Numbered from the stretch's first letter, positions 43,629-52,921 are shown. The stretch: 64,000 nucleotides of DNA from Candidatus Solirubrobacter pratensis (GCF_000425945.1 NZ_AUEK01000006.1:372001-436000); one strand, 5' to 3'. Numbers and translations are program-made. Notes: a model not told the origin generated them from the sequence alone.

Positions 43629-44510
43629 GTGGCTTTCAAGGACCCCAGGGCGATCACCCTCGCCGGCACGCAGACCGGAGCGACCAAGGCGGCGCTCTCG
43701 CCAGGCAAGGCGATCGTGGCGGGCTTCCTCGGCGGCGCCTACATCGCGTTCGGCGGCCTCGTGGCGATCAGCGTGTCGTCGGGGCTCAAGCCCGAGACCT
43801 GGGGCACCTTGCCGACCTTGTTCACCGGCGCGGTGTTCGCGCTCGGGCTGATCCTCGTGGTGATCGCCGGCTCGGAGCTGCTGACCGGCAACATGGCGCT
43901 CGTCCCGCTGGCCGCCCTGCGCGGCCGCGCCACGTGGGGCGCGGTGGTCGCCAACTTCACGTGGGTGCTGATCGGCAACCTGCTCGGCTCGCTGTTCGTC
44001 GCCTACTTCCTCGCCGTCAAGACCGGCGTCCTCACCGCCGAGCTGCCGCTCGCGCGGCTGTCCGCGATCGCCGAGGCCAAGGGCCACACCGAGACCGACT
44101 GGCAGATCTTCCTGCGCGCGCTGGGCTGCAACTGGCTCGTCTGCCTCGCCGTCTGGATGGCGCTCGGCGCCGACGACATCGGCGGCAAGGTGCTGGCGAT
44201 CTTCTTCCCGATCATGGCCTTCGTGGCGATCGGCTTCGACCACGTGGTCGCGAACATGTTCTTCCTGCCGGCCGCGATCTTCGCGCACGTGCCGGGCATC
44301 GGCTGGGACGACGCGGTCAAGAACTGGATCTTCGCGTTCCTCGGCAACCTCGTCGGCGCCGGGGTCTTCGTCTCCGGGAGCTACTACTACCTCTACGGAC
44401 GCGATCCGGAGGATCAGCCGGGGGACACGCCCGAGGGCGACGGCCGCGCCATCTCGGCGACCGCGCGGTCGTCCTTCGCCGAGTCGGCGCCCGCCCGCAC
44501 CCAGCCGTAG
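43629..44510 (+). CDS. Formate/nitrite transporter family channel (FocA-like)
   Basis: 293-residue pentameric channel protein with six membrane segments in the usual FNT layout. Recognisable pieces are GGAYIAFGGLVAIS near 36, LTGNM near 88 (the FNT loop), NLLGSLFVAYF near 120, LGCNWLVCLAVWMA near 167 and FDHVVANMFFLPAA near 203. The GTG at 43629 is preceded by GGGAGG with good spacing. It faces a formate dehydrogenase operon, so formate rather than nitrite is the likely substrate. Its last 97 bp overlap the end of fdhC on the other strand. Confidence 0.9.
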   Translation: MAFKDPRAITLAGTQTGATKAALSPGKAIVAGFLGGAYIAFGGLVAISVSSGLKPETWGTLPTLFTGAVFALGLILVVIAGSELLTGNMALVPLAALRGRATWGAVVANFTWVLIGNLLGSLFVAYFLAVKTGVLTAELPLARLSAIAEAKGHTETDWQIFLRALGCNWLVCLAVWMALGADDIGGKVLAIFFPIMAFVAIGFDHVVANMFFLPAAIFAHVPGIGWDDAVKNWIFAFLGNLVGAGVFVSGSYYYLYGRDPEDQPGDTPEGDGRAISATARSSFAESAPARTQP

Positions 44511-45475
44511 CGGAACAGCAGCCCGGCGGCGAGGTGCAGGACCGACGCCACGTGCGCGAGCTTCGGGCTGCGGGTCGCCTGCAGCCCCAGGCCGGCGCGC
44601 ACGGTCCACTTCGCCGCCTTCAGCACCTTGGACTCGCGCAGCGGCCGCCCGATCGTCTCCGGCAAGCGCCGCTCGTTGACGATCGAGAGCGCCAGCTCGG
44701 CGGCCATCGCGCCGGTCTGGACCCGGTTGAGCGCGATCCGCGTGGACTCCTTCGAGTCCCCCGCCGCGCAGATCGCGAGCCGGCACGCGGCCGCGCCCGT
44801 GGCGGTCGCCGTGCAGACGAAGATCGGGCCGAGGAAGAGGCGCGAGCGCGCCCACACCGGGACGGCGGTCGCGGCGAGCAGGACGCCCGTGTAGGAGCCC
44901 AGGTAGCCGCCGACGAGCACGTTCGCCGCGCCGGTGGCGCGGGCGGCCTTCCCGCGCCCCAGGAGATCGAAGCCGACGGCCGCCGCGGCGAGGTTGCCGA
45001 ACACGATCAGCGCCCACGCGCCCATCGACATCGGCGAGCGCGTCTTGACGATCCGCAGCATGTTCAGGAAGCGCATCGGGCGCCCGAGGTCGAGCACCAG
45101 CAGCGGCGGCGAGGGGATCAGCGCGGCGAGCGAGACCTTGCGCGCCAGCTCGGCCGCGCGGTGATCGCCCGCGAGGTCGCACGCGAGCGCGACGAACGCC
45201 GAGCCGGCGGCGATCCCACCGGTCCAGAAGTAGAGCGGGACCTCCCACGTCCACACCGCCGGCTTCATCATCCCGTGGCCGACGCCGTCCAGCGGCGGCG
45301 TCTCCCCGGTCGCGCGCTCGGCGCCCGCGTACTTCGTGTCGGAGCCGTACAGGTACGACCACTCGCCGTCGCGCCACTCGCCGATGTGCAGCGCGACCTT
45401 CTCGCCGGTCTTCTCCCCGAACTTCGGCGAGGCGTTCGAGCCCAGCGCGGGCGTCATGTCGCGTTCGTCGCTCAT
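44414..45475 (-). CDS. NrfD-like membrane subunit of formate dehydrogenase
   Basis: 353-residue integral membrane protein with eight or so hydrophobic segments. The NrfD/PsrC-type pattern is visible: VPLYFWTGGIAAGSAFVALA near 85, LDLGRPMRFLNMLRIVKTRS near 145 and SPMSMGAWALIVFGN near 165. It would anchor the Fe-S subunit and pass electrons to or from quinone. The ATG at 45475 overlaps the Fe-S subunit's stop by 4 nt. It differs from FdnI of E. coli formate dehydrogenase-N, which is a b-type cytochrome, so electron transfer to quinone would not use that haem pair. The C-terminus overlaps the focA-like gene antisense by 97 bp. Confidence 0.85.
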   Translation of the reverse strand: MSDERDMTPALGSNASPKFGEKTGEKVALHIGEWRDGEWSYLYGSDTKYAGAERATGETPPLDGVGHGMMKPAVWTWEVPLYFWTGGIAAGSAFVALACDLAGDHRAAELARKVSLAALIPSPPLLVLDLGRPMRFLNMLRIVKTRSPMSMGAWALIVFGNLAAAAVGFDLLGRGKAARATGAANVLVGGYLGSYTGVLLAATAVPVWARSRLFLGPIFVCTATATGAAACRLAICAAGDSKESTRIALNRVQTGAMAAELALSIVNERRLPETIGRPLRESKVLKAAKWTVRAGLGLQATRSPKLAHVASVLHLAAGLLFRYGWVRAGADSAKDDRAVAEMARPSPSGVSPG

Positions 45476-46302
45476 CGCCGCCTCGCCTGCAGGAACGCCG
45501 CCGCGACGCCCGCCGCCGCCAGCATCGCGGCGCCGAACGCCGCGACCGTCGCCGGCACCACGTTCTGCTGCGCCGGCGACTCCGCGCTCGCCGGCAGGCC
45601 GTAGCGCTCGGGCGGCTCGGTCAGCAGGAAGAAGGCGCCGAGCCCGCCCGCGAGGTCCTTGTAGAGGTACGCCTTCTCGACGCCGCGCTTGTGCAGCGTC
45701 GCCACGCGCCGCTCGGCCACCTCGACGAGGTCGTCGTAGGAGCCGAACTGGATCGAGTCGGTCGGGCACGCCTTCGCGCAGGCCGGCTCCAGGCCCTCCT
45801 CCAGCCGGTCGTAGCAGAGCGTGCACTTGGCGGCGCGGCCGTCGTCCGGGTCGCGGTCGACGACGCCGAACGGGCACGACGGGATGCAGTAGCCGCAGCC
45901 GTTGCAGACGTCAGGCTGCAGCACGACGGTGCCGAACTCCGAGCGGATCAGCGCGCCCGTCGGGCACGCGTCCATGCAGCCGGCGTGCGTGCAGTGCTTG
46001 CACACGTCGGACATGAAGACCCACGAGTCGAACGTGTTCGCCCAGTCGACCAGGTCCGGGATCTCCTCGCGCGGCGGCCCGCCCTCGGCGAGCTCGACGA
46101 AGCGCACGTGCCGCCACGTGTTGGCGCCGAGCGTGCCGGTGTTGTCGTAGGAGCCGCCCTTGCGGAACTCGCCGCCGTCGGACGGCAGGTCGTTCCACTG
46201 CTTGCACGCGACCTCGCACGCCTTGCAGCCGATGCAGACCGTCGTGTCGGTGAAGAAGCCCATGCGGCGCGCGCCCGGCTTCGTGATCGACAGCTCACTC
46301 AT
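45472..46302 (-). CDS. Formate dehydrogenase iron-sulfur subunit (FdnH/FdoH-like)
   Basis: 276 residues with four ferredoxin-type cysteine clusters: CIGCKACEVACKQW near 22-35, CKHCTHAGCMDACP near 100-113, CNGCGYCIPSCPFG near 132-145 and CTLCYDRLEEGLEPACAKACP near 158-178. These should hold four [4Fe-4S] clusters, wiring the catalytic subunit to the membrane subunit. A hydrophobic C-terminal segment (about 250-272) would anchor it, as in FdnH. ATG 46302 overlaps the catalytic subunit's end by 8 nt, and its stop overlaps the NrfD-like start by 4 nt. Confidence 0.92.
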   Translation of the reverse strand: MSELSITKPGARRMGFFTDTTVCIGCKACEVACKQWNDLPSDGGEFRKGGSYDNTGTLGANTWRHVRFVELAEGGPPREEIPDLVDWANTFDSWVFMSDVCKHCTHAGCMDACPTGALIRSEFGTVVLQPDVCNGCGYCIPSCPFGVVDRDPDDGRAAKCTLCYDRLEEGLEPACAKACPTDSIQFGSYDDLVEVAERRVATLHKRGVEKAYLYKDLAGGLGAFFLLTEPPERYGLPASAESPAQQNVVPATVAAFGAAMLAAAGVAAAFLQARRR

Positions 46303-49300
46303 GGTCTTGGGTCTCCGCCCAGTAGTCGCGGTTCGGGGCCGCCGGCTTGGCGTCGTGCGTGCCGGCGAGCGGCGCCGTCCCGCGCGACGAGCGTCCCGCC
46401 CGCACGTCGCAGACGAACGCCTTGGACTCGTGGATCGACACGTTCGGATCACCCGAGAGCGTGATCAGGTCGTTCGCCACGTCGCCGCCGTCCGGCCCGC
46501 CGAAGCCCCAGTGCCACGGCAGCGCGATCTGGTGCACGATCGCGCGGTCGATCGTCAGCGGCCGCATCCGCTCCGTCACGCGGGCGCGCGCCACGATCTC
46601 CGCCCGCAGCGAGACGATCGTCATCCAGCCGCCGTCCTCGATCCCGCGCTCGGCGGCGAGCTGGGGCGAGATCTCGGCGAACATCTCCGGCTGCAGCTCG
46701 TCCAGCCACGGCAGCCAGCGCGACATGCCGCCGGCGGTGTGGTGCTCGGTCAGCCGGAATGTCGTCGCCACGACCGGGTAGCGCGGGTCGCCCGGCTCGG
46801 CGTACGGGTTGTCGGCCCGTGTCCACTTCAGCGCCGCCGGGTTGGCGTGGATCTTCGGGTACAGCGGGTTCTCCAGCGGCGACTCGAGCGGCTCGTAGTG
46901 CGCCGGCATCGGTCCGTCGAGCAGCCCGGAGGGCGCGTACAGCCACGCGCGGCCGTCGGCCATCATGATGAACGGGTCGTCGCCGGAGATCGCGTCCATT
47001 CCCTCGGCGTCGTCCGGGGCGCGGTAGTCGGGCCGCTTGTCGACGGGGAAGTCCGGCACGTCGTAGCCGGTCCACTTGCCCTGCTCCTCGTCCCACCAGA
47101 CGTACTTCTTGCGCTCCGACCACGGCTTCCCGTCCGGGTCGGCCGAGGCGCGCGAGTAGAGCATCCGCCGGTTCGCCGGCCATGCCCACGCCCACTCCGG
47201 CGAGACCCAGCCGCCCTCGGCCGAGATGTCGCCCGGCTCGCGCCGGCGGGCCATGTTGACGCCGCCCGCGTAGACGCCCGAGTAGATCCAGCAGCCGCAG
47301 GCGGTGGAGCCGTCGGCCTTGAGCTGCGCGAAGCCGGGGACCGGCTCGCCGGTCGCGACCTCGTAGCCGTTGATCTCCTTCAGGACCGCCTCGGCGCTCG
47401 GCTCGGCGTGCTCGCCGTGCTCGGGGTAGTCCCACTTGCAGTTGAGGATCGGCCAGTCCTTGTCGTCGGTCGAGCCCTCGTAGTGCTTGCGGACGCGCTT
47501 GAAGAGGTGGTGGATGAACCACAGCTCGCTGCGGGCGTCGCCCGGCGGGTCGAGCGCCTTGTCGCGCCACTGCACGAGCCGCTGCGTCTGCGTGAAGGAG
47601 CCCTCCTTCTCGACGTAGCTCGCGGCCGGCATCAGGAAGACCTCGGTCTGGATCTCGGAGGTCTTCAGCTCGCCGGAGCGGATCTCGGGCGAGTCGCGCC
47701 AGAACGTCGCCGACTCGATCTCGGCGAGGTCGCGCACCACGACCCACTTCATCTGCGCGAGGGCGCGTCGCATCAGCCCCGCGTGCTGGGAGCCGACGGC
47801 GGGGTTCTGGCCCATCAGGAAGATGCCGTCCAGGCCGCCGTCGAACGCCCGCAGCATCGTCGCGATGTGCGAGTGGTTTCCGGAGATCTTCGGCAGGTAG
47901 CCGAAGCCGTAGTCGTTCTCGGCGGTCGCGGCGTCCCCGAACCAGGCCTTCAGCAGCGAGGTGATGTAGATCGGGAAGTGCGACCACCAGCCCCTGCTCG
48001 CGCCGCCGGTGTCGATGTAGTCCTTGAGCGTGAGATGGCCCTCGCGCGCCATCGGCATGTGCAGGTAGCCGGGCAGCAGGTCGTAGAGCGTCGGGATGTC
48101 GGTCGAGCCCTGGATCGTGGCGTGGCCGCGCAGCGCCATCACGCCGCCGCCGGGGCGGCCGATGTTCCCGAGCAGCAGCTGCAGGATCGCGCCGGCACGG
48201 ATCATCTGCACGCCGGCGGTGTGCTGCGTCCAGCCGACGGCGTAGCAGAGCGCGGTCGTGCGCTCGCGACCAGAATTGGCGATCAGCGTCTCGGCGACCT
48301 TGTGGAACTGCTCGGTCGTGATCCCGCAGATGCGCTCGACCATCTCGGGCGTGTAGCGCGCGAAGTGCCGGCGCAGGACGTTGATCACGCAGCGCGGGTT
48401 CTGCAGCGTCGGGTCGGACTTGACGCTGCCGGTCATCATCCCCGCGCCGGTGCGCGTCGTGAACGATTGCGACGAGTGCTCGCGCCGCCCGGCCGAGGCC
48501 GCGATCTCGCCGCCCTCGTACATCCAGGACGTCGCGTCGTACGTGTGGTCGGCCTCGTCGAAGCCCGAGAAGAAGCCGCCGAGGTCCTCCGTGTCCTTGA
48601 AGTCCTCGTTGACGAGCGTCGCGGCGTTGGTGTAGTTGAGGACGTACTCCTTGAAGTAGCTCTCGGTCTCCAGCACGTGGCGGATCAGGCCGCCGAGGAA
48701 CGCGATGTCGCTGCCCGCCCGGATCGGGACGTGCATGTCCGACATCGCGCTGGTGCGGGAGAAGCGGGGGTCGACGTGGATGACCTTGGCGCCGCGCTCA
48801 CGCGCCTTCATCACCCAGCGGAAGCCGACCGGGTGCGCCTCGGCCATCGAGGCGCCCTGGATCAGGACGCAGTCCGCGTTCTGGAGATCCTGCAGGTGTG
48901 AGGTGGCGCCGCCACGGCCGAACGAGGTCCCCAGACCGGGGACCGTGGAGGAGTGTCATATGCGCGCCTGGTTCTCGACCTGGATCGCGCCCATGGCGGT
49001 GTAGGCCTTCTTGAGGAGGTAGTTCTCCTCGTTGTCGAGCGTCGCGCCGCCGAGGTGGGCGAAGCCCATCGTGCGGTCGACGCGCCAGCCCTGGTCGTTG
49101 ATGCGCTGCCAGCCGTCCTCGCGGGCGGCGACCACGCGCTCGGCGATCATCTCCATCGCCGTCTCGAGCTCGATCTCCTCCCACTCCGTGCCGCCTGGAC
49201 GACGGTAGCGGACCTTCTGGAGGCGGCCGGGCTGCTGGACGAGCTGGCGGCTCGCGGAGCCCTTCGGGCACAGCGTGCCCTGGTTGATCGGCGAGCGCGG

Positions 49301-49519
49301 ATTGCCCTCGATCGAGACCAGCTCGCCGCCGCGGGTGTAGACGACCTGGCCGCAGCCGACGGCGCAATACGGGCACACGCTCTCGGTCGCCTTCAGCCCG
49401 GCGGTGCGAGGGCCCGCCTTCCTGGTCTTCTTGGAGACGGCGTGGCCGCCCATGCCCCAGTCGGCGGCGCGGCCGACGACGGGAAGCTTGCGCAGCTTCT
49501 GCCAGGAGGGCTCTGTCAA
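46295..49519 (-). CDS. Selenocysteine-containing formate dehydrogenase catalytic subunit (FdnG/FdoG-like)
   Basis: Read through one in-frame TGA (48958-48956) this is a single 1074-residue molybdenum/tungsten bis-MGD enzyme with selenocysteine at position 188. The context ENQARI-U-HSSTVPGLGTSFGRGG matches the Sec site of E. coli FdnG (QARVUHGPTVASLAPTFGRG). The frame continues open for 36 codons to the point where a conventional gene call would restart (ATG 48847). N-terminal Fe-S cysteines are CPYCAVGC...LCPKG near 49-84. No twin-arginine signal is visible, unlike periplasmic FdnG, so a cytoplasmic-side enzyme is likely. The start is probably TTG 49519, overlapping the fdhD stop (TTGA). A SECIS-like hairpin lies 11 nt past the TGA. 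Confidence 0.95.
48926..48958 (-). promoter_or_regulatory. Sec codon (TGA) and bacterial SECIS hairpin
   Basis: Minus strand: TGA (48958-48956), 11 nt, then a perfect 7-bp stem GGTCCCC/GGGGACC (48944-48938 with 48932-48926) closing the 5-nt loop GGTCT. The E. coli fdhF SECIS has the same GGUCU loop, the part read by SelB, at a similar distance from the UGA. This directs selenocysteine insertion instead of termination. Confidence 0.92.
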
Positions 49520-50271
49520 GTCACCCGCTCCACGGCCGTGTACACGTTCACACGTCCGCCGCGTGCGAAGCCCGCCAGCGTCATTCCCCTGTCAGCGGCC
49601 AGACGGATGGCGAGGGAGCTGGGCGCGCCGACACCGACCAGGATCGGCGCGCCGGCGACGGCGGCCTTCTGGACGAGCTCGAACGAGAGCCGGCCGGAGA
49701 CGCACAGGATGTCGGGGTGAAGCGGCACCAGGCCCTGCCCGAGCGCCCAGCCGATCACCTTGTCCATCGCGTTGTGGCGCCCGACGTCCTCGCGCACCGC
49801 GAGCAGCTCGCCGTCGGGCGTGAAGAGGCCGGTGGCGTGCAGGCCGCCCGTGCGGGCGAAGGTGGGCTGGCGCAGGCGGTCCGGGAGCCCGGCCAGCAGC
49901 GGTCGCGGGACGGCCGGCCCAGGACGCGCGGGCGCCGCGCTCACCGCCACCTCCTCGAGCGCGCCCTTGCCGCAGACGCCGCACGAGGACGTCGTGTAGA
50001 AGGCGCGCGGGCTCGGCTCGCGGGCGAGCGGACCCTCGACCTCGACCGTGTTGATCTCCAGCGTCGGGGCCGCCTTGCGCGGGCCGTCGATCAGGCCTTC
50101 GCCGTAGAGGAACCCGAGCGCGAGCTCCTCGTCCTCGCCGGGCGTGCGCATCGTCACGGCGAGCGGCCGGCCGCCGGCGCGGATCTCCAGCGGCTCCTCG
50201 ACCGCGACCTCGTCCTCGAGGCCCGGGGCGTGCACCGCGGCGTACGACCCGAGGACCTCCACGCGGGTCAC
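49516..50271 (-). CDS. fdhD: Formate dehydrogenase accessory sulfurtransferase FdhD
   Basis: 251 residues. FdhD passes sulfur from the cysteine desulfurase to the molybdenum cofactor, which formate dehydrogenase needs for activity. Visible family features are EEPLEIRAGGRPLAVTMRTP near 25-45, DEELALGFLYGEGLI near 50, the active-site pair SSCGVCGKG near 100, REDVGRHNAMDKVIG near 170 and SGRLSFELVQK near 205. GTG 50271 overlaps the preceding holB stop by 4 nt, and its TGA overlaps the TTG of the catalytic subunit. It therefore lies in one coupled run with the enzyme it matures. Confidence 0.95.
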   Translation of the reverse strand: MTRVEVLGSYAAVHAPGLEDEVAVEEPLEIRAGGRPLAVTMRTPGEDEELALGFLYGEGLIDGPRKAAPTLEINTVEVEGPLAREPSPRAFYTTSSCGVCGKGALEEVAVSAAPARPGPAVPRPLLAGLPDRLRQPTFARTGGLHATGLFTPDGELLAVREDVGRHNAMDKVIGWALGQGLVPLHPDILCVSGRLSFELVQKAAVAGAPILVGVGAPSSLAIRLAADRGMTLAGFARGGRVNVYTAVERVT

Positions 50272-51365
50272 GTCGCCAGCGTCTCCTCGAGCCGGAACGC
50301 GAGCGCCTCGCACGCGAGCTCGAACCCGACGTTGACCTGCAGCCGCGCGCGCGTGTCGTCGACGAGCTCCTGCGCGGCGCGCAGGGCGGTCGGGCTGCGG
50401 CCCTCGGCGTCGGCGGCGAGCTCGGCGGCGCGATCGGCGTTGAACGCGAGCTCCGGGGCGCCGGCCGCGACGGCGCCGACGTCGCGCAACCACAGGCCCG
50501 CGAGCTGGAGCGCATGGTCGAGCGCGCCGGTCTCGGCGCGCCGCTGGGCGCGGCGCGCACGCTCGCCGTACTCGGTCTCGCGCCGGCGGTGCTCCTTCTT
50601 GGGCAGGTACTGCAGCTCCTCGGCCAGCGCCGCCTCGACCTCCGCGCGCGCCGCCGCGCCGCGCGCCTTCGAGCGCTCCAGCAGCGCCTCCCACGGCCGG
50701 TCGCGACGGCCCTGCAGCGGGGCCCGGGCGAGCGCTTCCGCGGCGGCGCGCAGCGCGGGACCGTCGCCGAGCGCGAGCGCGAGCGCCTTCTCGCCGTCGC
50801 CCAGGCTCAGCCGCGCGCACGCCTCGGCGGTCTCCGGCGGGACGCCCTGGGATTGGAGCTTCTGCGCCAGCGCGCCGGGGCCGAGCGCGTCGAAGCGGAC
50901 CGGCTGGCAGCGCGACGCGATCGTCGGCAGCACCTGCGTGAGGCGGTCGGTGAGCAGGACGAGCACGACGTAGGGCGGCGGCTCCTCGAGCGTCTTGAGC
51001 AGCGCGTTGGCCGCCTCGTCGTTCATCGTGTCGGCGCGCTCGAGCACGAAGACGCGGCGCGTCGCCTCGAACGGCGTGTGCGCGGCGGCCGCGACGACCG
51101 CCTCCTCGACGTCGCGCCGCAGCATCTCGTGCGCGCCGCTGGGCGTGACCCACGTGAGGTCGGGATGCGCGCCGTGGGCCGCGCGGGCGCGGGCGCTGCC
51201 GGGGTCGCGCGCCCCGCGCGCCAGCAGCTCGCCGGCGAACGCGCGCGCGGTCTCGCGCTTGCCCGCGCCGGCCGGGCCGTGCAGCAGATAGGCGTGGGCG
51301 GGCTCGCCGCTCAGCGCCGCGCCGAGGACGGCGCGCGCATGTGGGTGGGCGTCGAGCGCGAGCAC
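50268..51365 (-). CDS. holB: DNA polymerase III delta' subunit
   Basis: 365-residue clamp-loader subunit. Walker A-like HGPAGAGKRETA is near 27-38 and ERADTMNDEAANALLKTLEEPP near 105-126, the signature of delta'/tau proteins, followed by TDRLTQVLPTIASRCQPVRF. The usual zinc-binding cysteines after the P-loop are absent; the segment reads LLARGARDPGSARARAAHG. The GTG at 51365 opens VLALDAHPHARAVLG. It is divergent from tmk with only 18 bp between, so its promoter must reach into tmk or its own gene. It heads the run that continues with fdhD and the formate dehydrogenase genes, overlapping fdhD by 4 nt. Confidence 0.92.
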   Translation of the reverse strand: MLALDAHPHARAVLGAALSGEPAHAYLLHGPAGAGKRETARAFAGELLARGARDPGSARARAAHGAHPDLTWVTPSGAHEMLRRDVEEAVVAAAAHTPFEATRRVFVLERADTMNDEAANALLKTLEEPPPYVVLVLLTDRLTQVLPTIASRCQPVRFDALGPGALAQKLQSQGVPPETAEACARLSLGDGEKALALALGDGPALRAAAEALARAPLQGRRDRPWEALLERSKARGAAARAEVEAALAEELQYLPKKEHRRRETEYGERARRAQRRAETGALDHALQLAGLWLRDVGAVAAGAPELAFNADRAAELAADAEGRSPTALRAAQELVDDTRARLQVNVGFELACEALAFRLEETLAT

Positions 51366-51383
51366 GTGTGAAGATCCTACGGA

Positions 51384-51959
51384 GTGCTGATCACGGTGGA
51401 GGGGCTCGACGGGGCCGGCAAGAGCACGCTGGTCGCGGGCCTGGCCCGGGCGCTCGACGCGATCGTCCTGCGCGAGCCGGGCGGCGTCGAGCTGTCGGAG
51501 CGGATCCGGGCACTGGTCGCGGATCCGGCGCTGCACGTCGATCCGCGGGCGGAAGCGCTGCTGTTCGCCGCGGCGCGGGCGCAGCTGGTCGCCGAGCGGC
51601 TGCGGCCGCTGCTGGACTCAGGCGCCACCGTCGTGCTCGACCGCTTCGTGGACTCCTCGCTCGCCTACCAGGGCGGCGGGCGCGGACTCGGCGTGCGGGA
51701 GGTGCGCGACCTGAACCGGTTCGCCACCGGCGGGCTGGTCCCCGACCGCACGCTGCTACTGCGGATCGATCCCTCGGCGGGCCTGGCCCGCATCGCCGGC
51801 CGCGAGGCGGACCGGCTCGAGTCCGCGGGCCTGGGCTTCTTCGAGGCGATCGCGCGCGCCTATGACGAGCTCGCCGCCGCCGAGCCGGAGCGCTTCGTCG
51901 TGCTCGACGCCTCGCAGCCGCCGGAGCGCGTGCTCGCGGACGCGCTTCAGGCGCTGTAG
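51384..51959 (+). CDS. tmk: Thymidylate kinase
   Basis: 191-residue dTMP kinase that makes dTDP for DNA synthesis. The P-loop is EGLDGAGKST at about 6-15, DRFVDSSLAYQGGGRGLG near 90-107 contains the DR(F/Y) motif, and the LID-like region GREADRLESAGLGFFEAIA follows. Length is slightly below the usual 200-215. Start GTG 51384, preceded by GGA. The tmk/holB pairing is widely conserved, though usually on the same strand; here they diverge. The 3' end overlaps galE tail to tail by 13 bp. Confidence 0.95.
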   Translation: MLITVEGLDGAGKSTLVAGLARALDAIVLREPGGVELSERIRALVADPALHVDPRAEALLFAAARAQLVAERLRPLLDSGATVVLDRFVDSSLAYQGGGRGLGVREVRDLNRFATGGLVPDRTLLLRIDPSAGLARIAGREADRLESAGLGFFEAIARAYDELAAAEPERFVVLDASQPPERVLADALQAL

Positions 51960-52921
51960 CCCTGCGGGTGCGCCTGCCGCCACGCCCAGGCGTCGGCGAT
52001 CATGTCGTCCAGCGAGCGCTCCGGCGTCCACTCGAGCCCCGCGCGCGCCTTCGCGTTGGCCGCCACCAGCCGCGGCGGATCGCCGGGACGCCGCTCCTGT
52101 TCGCGCACCTGGAAGTCGCGGCCGGTGACGCGCCGGACGGCGTCGATCACCTCGCGCACGCTGTAGCCCGTGCCGGAGCCGAGGTTGTAGATGTCGTGCC
52201 GGCCGGGCTCGGCCTTCTCGAGCGCGAGCAGGTGCGCGCGCGCCAGGTCGTCGACGTGGATGTAGTCGCGCACCGCGCTGCCGTCGGGCGTCGGGTAGTC
52301 GGTGCCGAAGATCGAGATGTGTTCGCGCGTCCCTGCGGCCGCCTGCAGGATCAGCGGGATCAGGTGCGTCTCGGGCTCGTGGTCCTCCCCCAGCGGCTCG
52401 TTCGCGCCCGCGACGTTGAAGTAGCGCAGCGAGACCGCTGCGAGGCCGTGGGCGCGCGCCTCGTCGGCGAGCATGCGGTCGACGGCGAGCTTGGAGTTGC
52501 CGTAGCTGTTGACCGGCGTCGCCGGCTCGTCCTCGGAGATCGGCACCGTCTCGGGCTCGCCGTAGGTCGCGCACGTGGACGAGAACACGATCCGGCCGAT
52601 GCCCGCCTCGCGCATCGCGTCGAGCAGGTTCAGCGTCGCCACGACGTTGCCGCGGTAGTAGCGCTCGGGATGCGCGACCGACTCCTCGACCAGCGCGAGC
52701 GCCGCGAAGTGCAGCACGCCGTCGAAGCCGGACGCGAGCGCCGCGCGGACCGCGTCGAGGTCGAGCAGGTCGGCCTGCACGAAGTCCGCGCCCTCGGGGA
52801 CGGCGTCGCGATGGCCGCGATCGAGGGAGTCCAGGACGGTCACGTCATCCCCGCGCGCCACCAGTCGCTGGGCGACGATGGAGCCGATGTAGCCGGCGCC
52901 GCCGGTGACGAGAAGCCGCAT
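51947..52921 (-). CDS. galE: UDP-glucose 4-epimerase
   Basis: 324-residue extended short-chain dehydrogenase that interconverts UDP-glucose and UDP-galactose. The NAD-binding GGAGYIGS is at 7-14, with DSLDRGHRDAVPEGADF near 32-48, SSTCATYGEPE near 113 (active-site Ser), the YGNSK catalytic Tyr-x3-Lys near 139, YFNVAGA near 168 and the sugar-binding DYPTPDGSAVRDYIHVDDLA near 206-225. Complete and typical in length. It provides precursors for polysaccharide or galactose metabolism. Convergent with tmk. Confidence 0.95.
   Translation of the reverse strand: MRLLVTGGAGYIGSIVAQRLVARGDDVTVLDSLDRGHRDAVPEGADFVQADLLDLDAVRAALASGFDGVLHFAALALVEESVAHPERYYRGNVVATLNLLDAMREAGIGRIVFSSTCATYGEPETVPISEDEPATPVNSYGNSKLAVDRMLADEARAHGLAAVSLRYFNVAGANEPLGEDHEPETHLIPLILQAAAGTREHISIFGTDYPTPDGSAVRDYIHVDDLARAHLLALEKAEPGRHDIYNLGSGTGYSVREVIDAVRRVTGRDFQVREQERRPGDPPRLVAANAKARAGLEWTPERSLDDMIADAWAWRQAHPQGYSA

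Noticed and set aside
46160-48901. 913-codon open frame on the plus strand
   Set aside because: Antisense to the formate dehydrogenase catalytic subunit; Arg/Val/Gly-rich shadow.
48848-48955. Frame break separating two formate dehydrogenase pseudogene fragments
   Set aside because: The TGA matches the Sec codon position of the family and is followed by a SECIS hairpin, so it is a recoding event, not a mutation.
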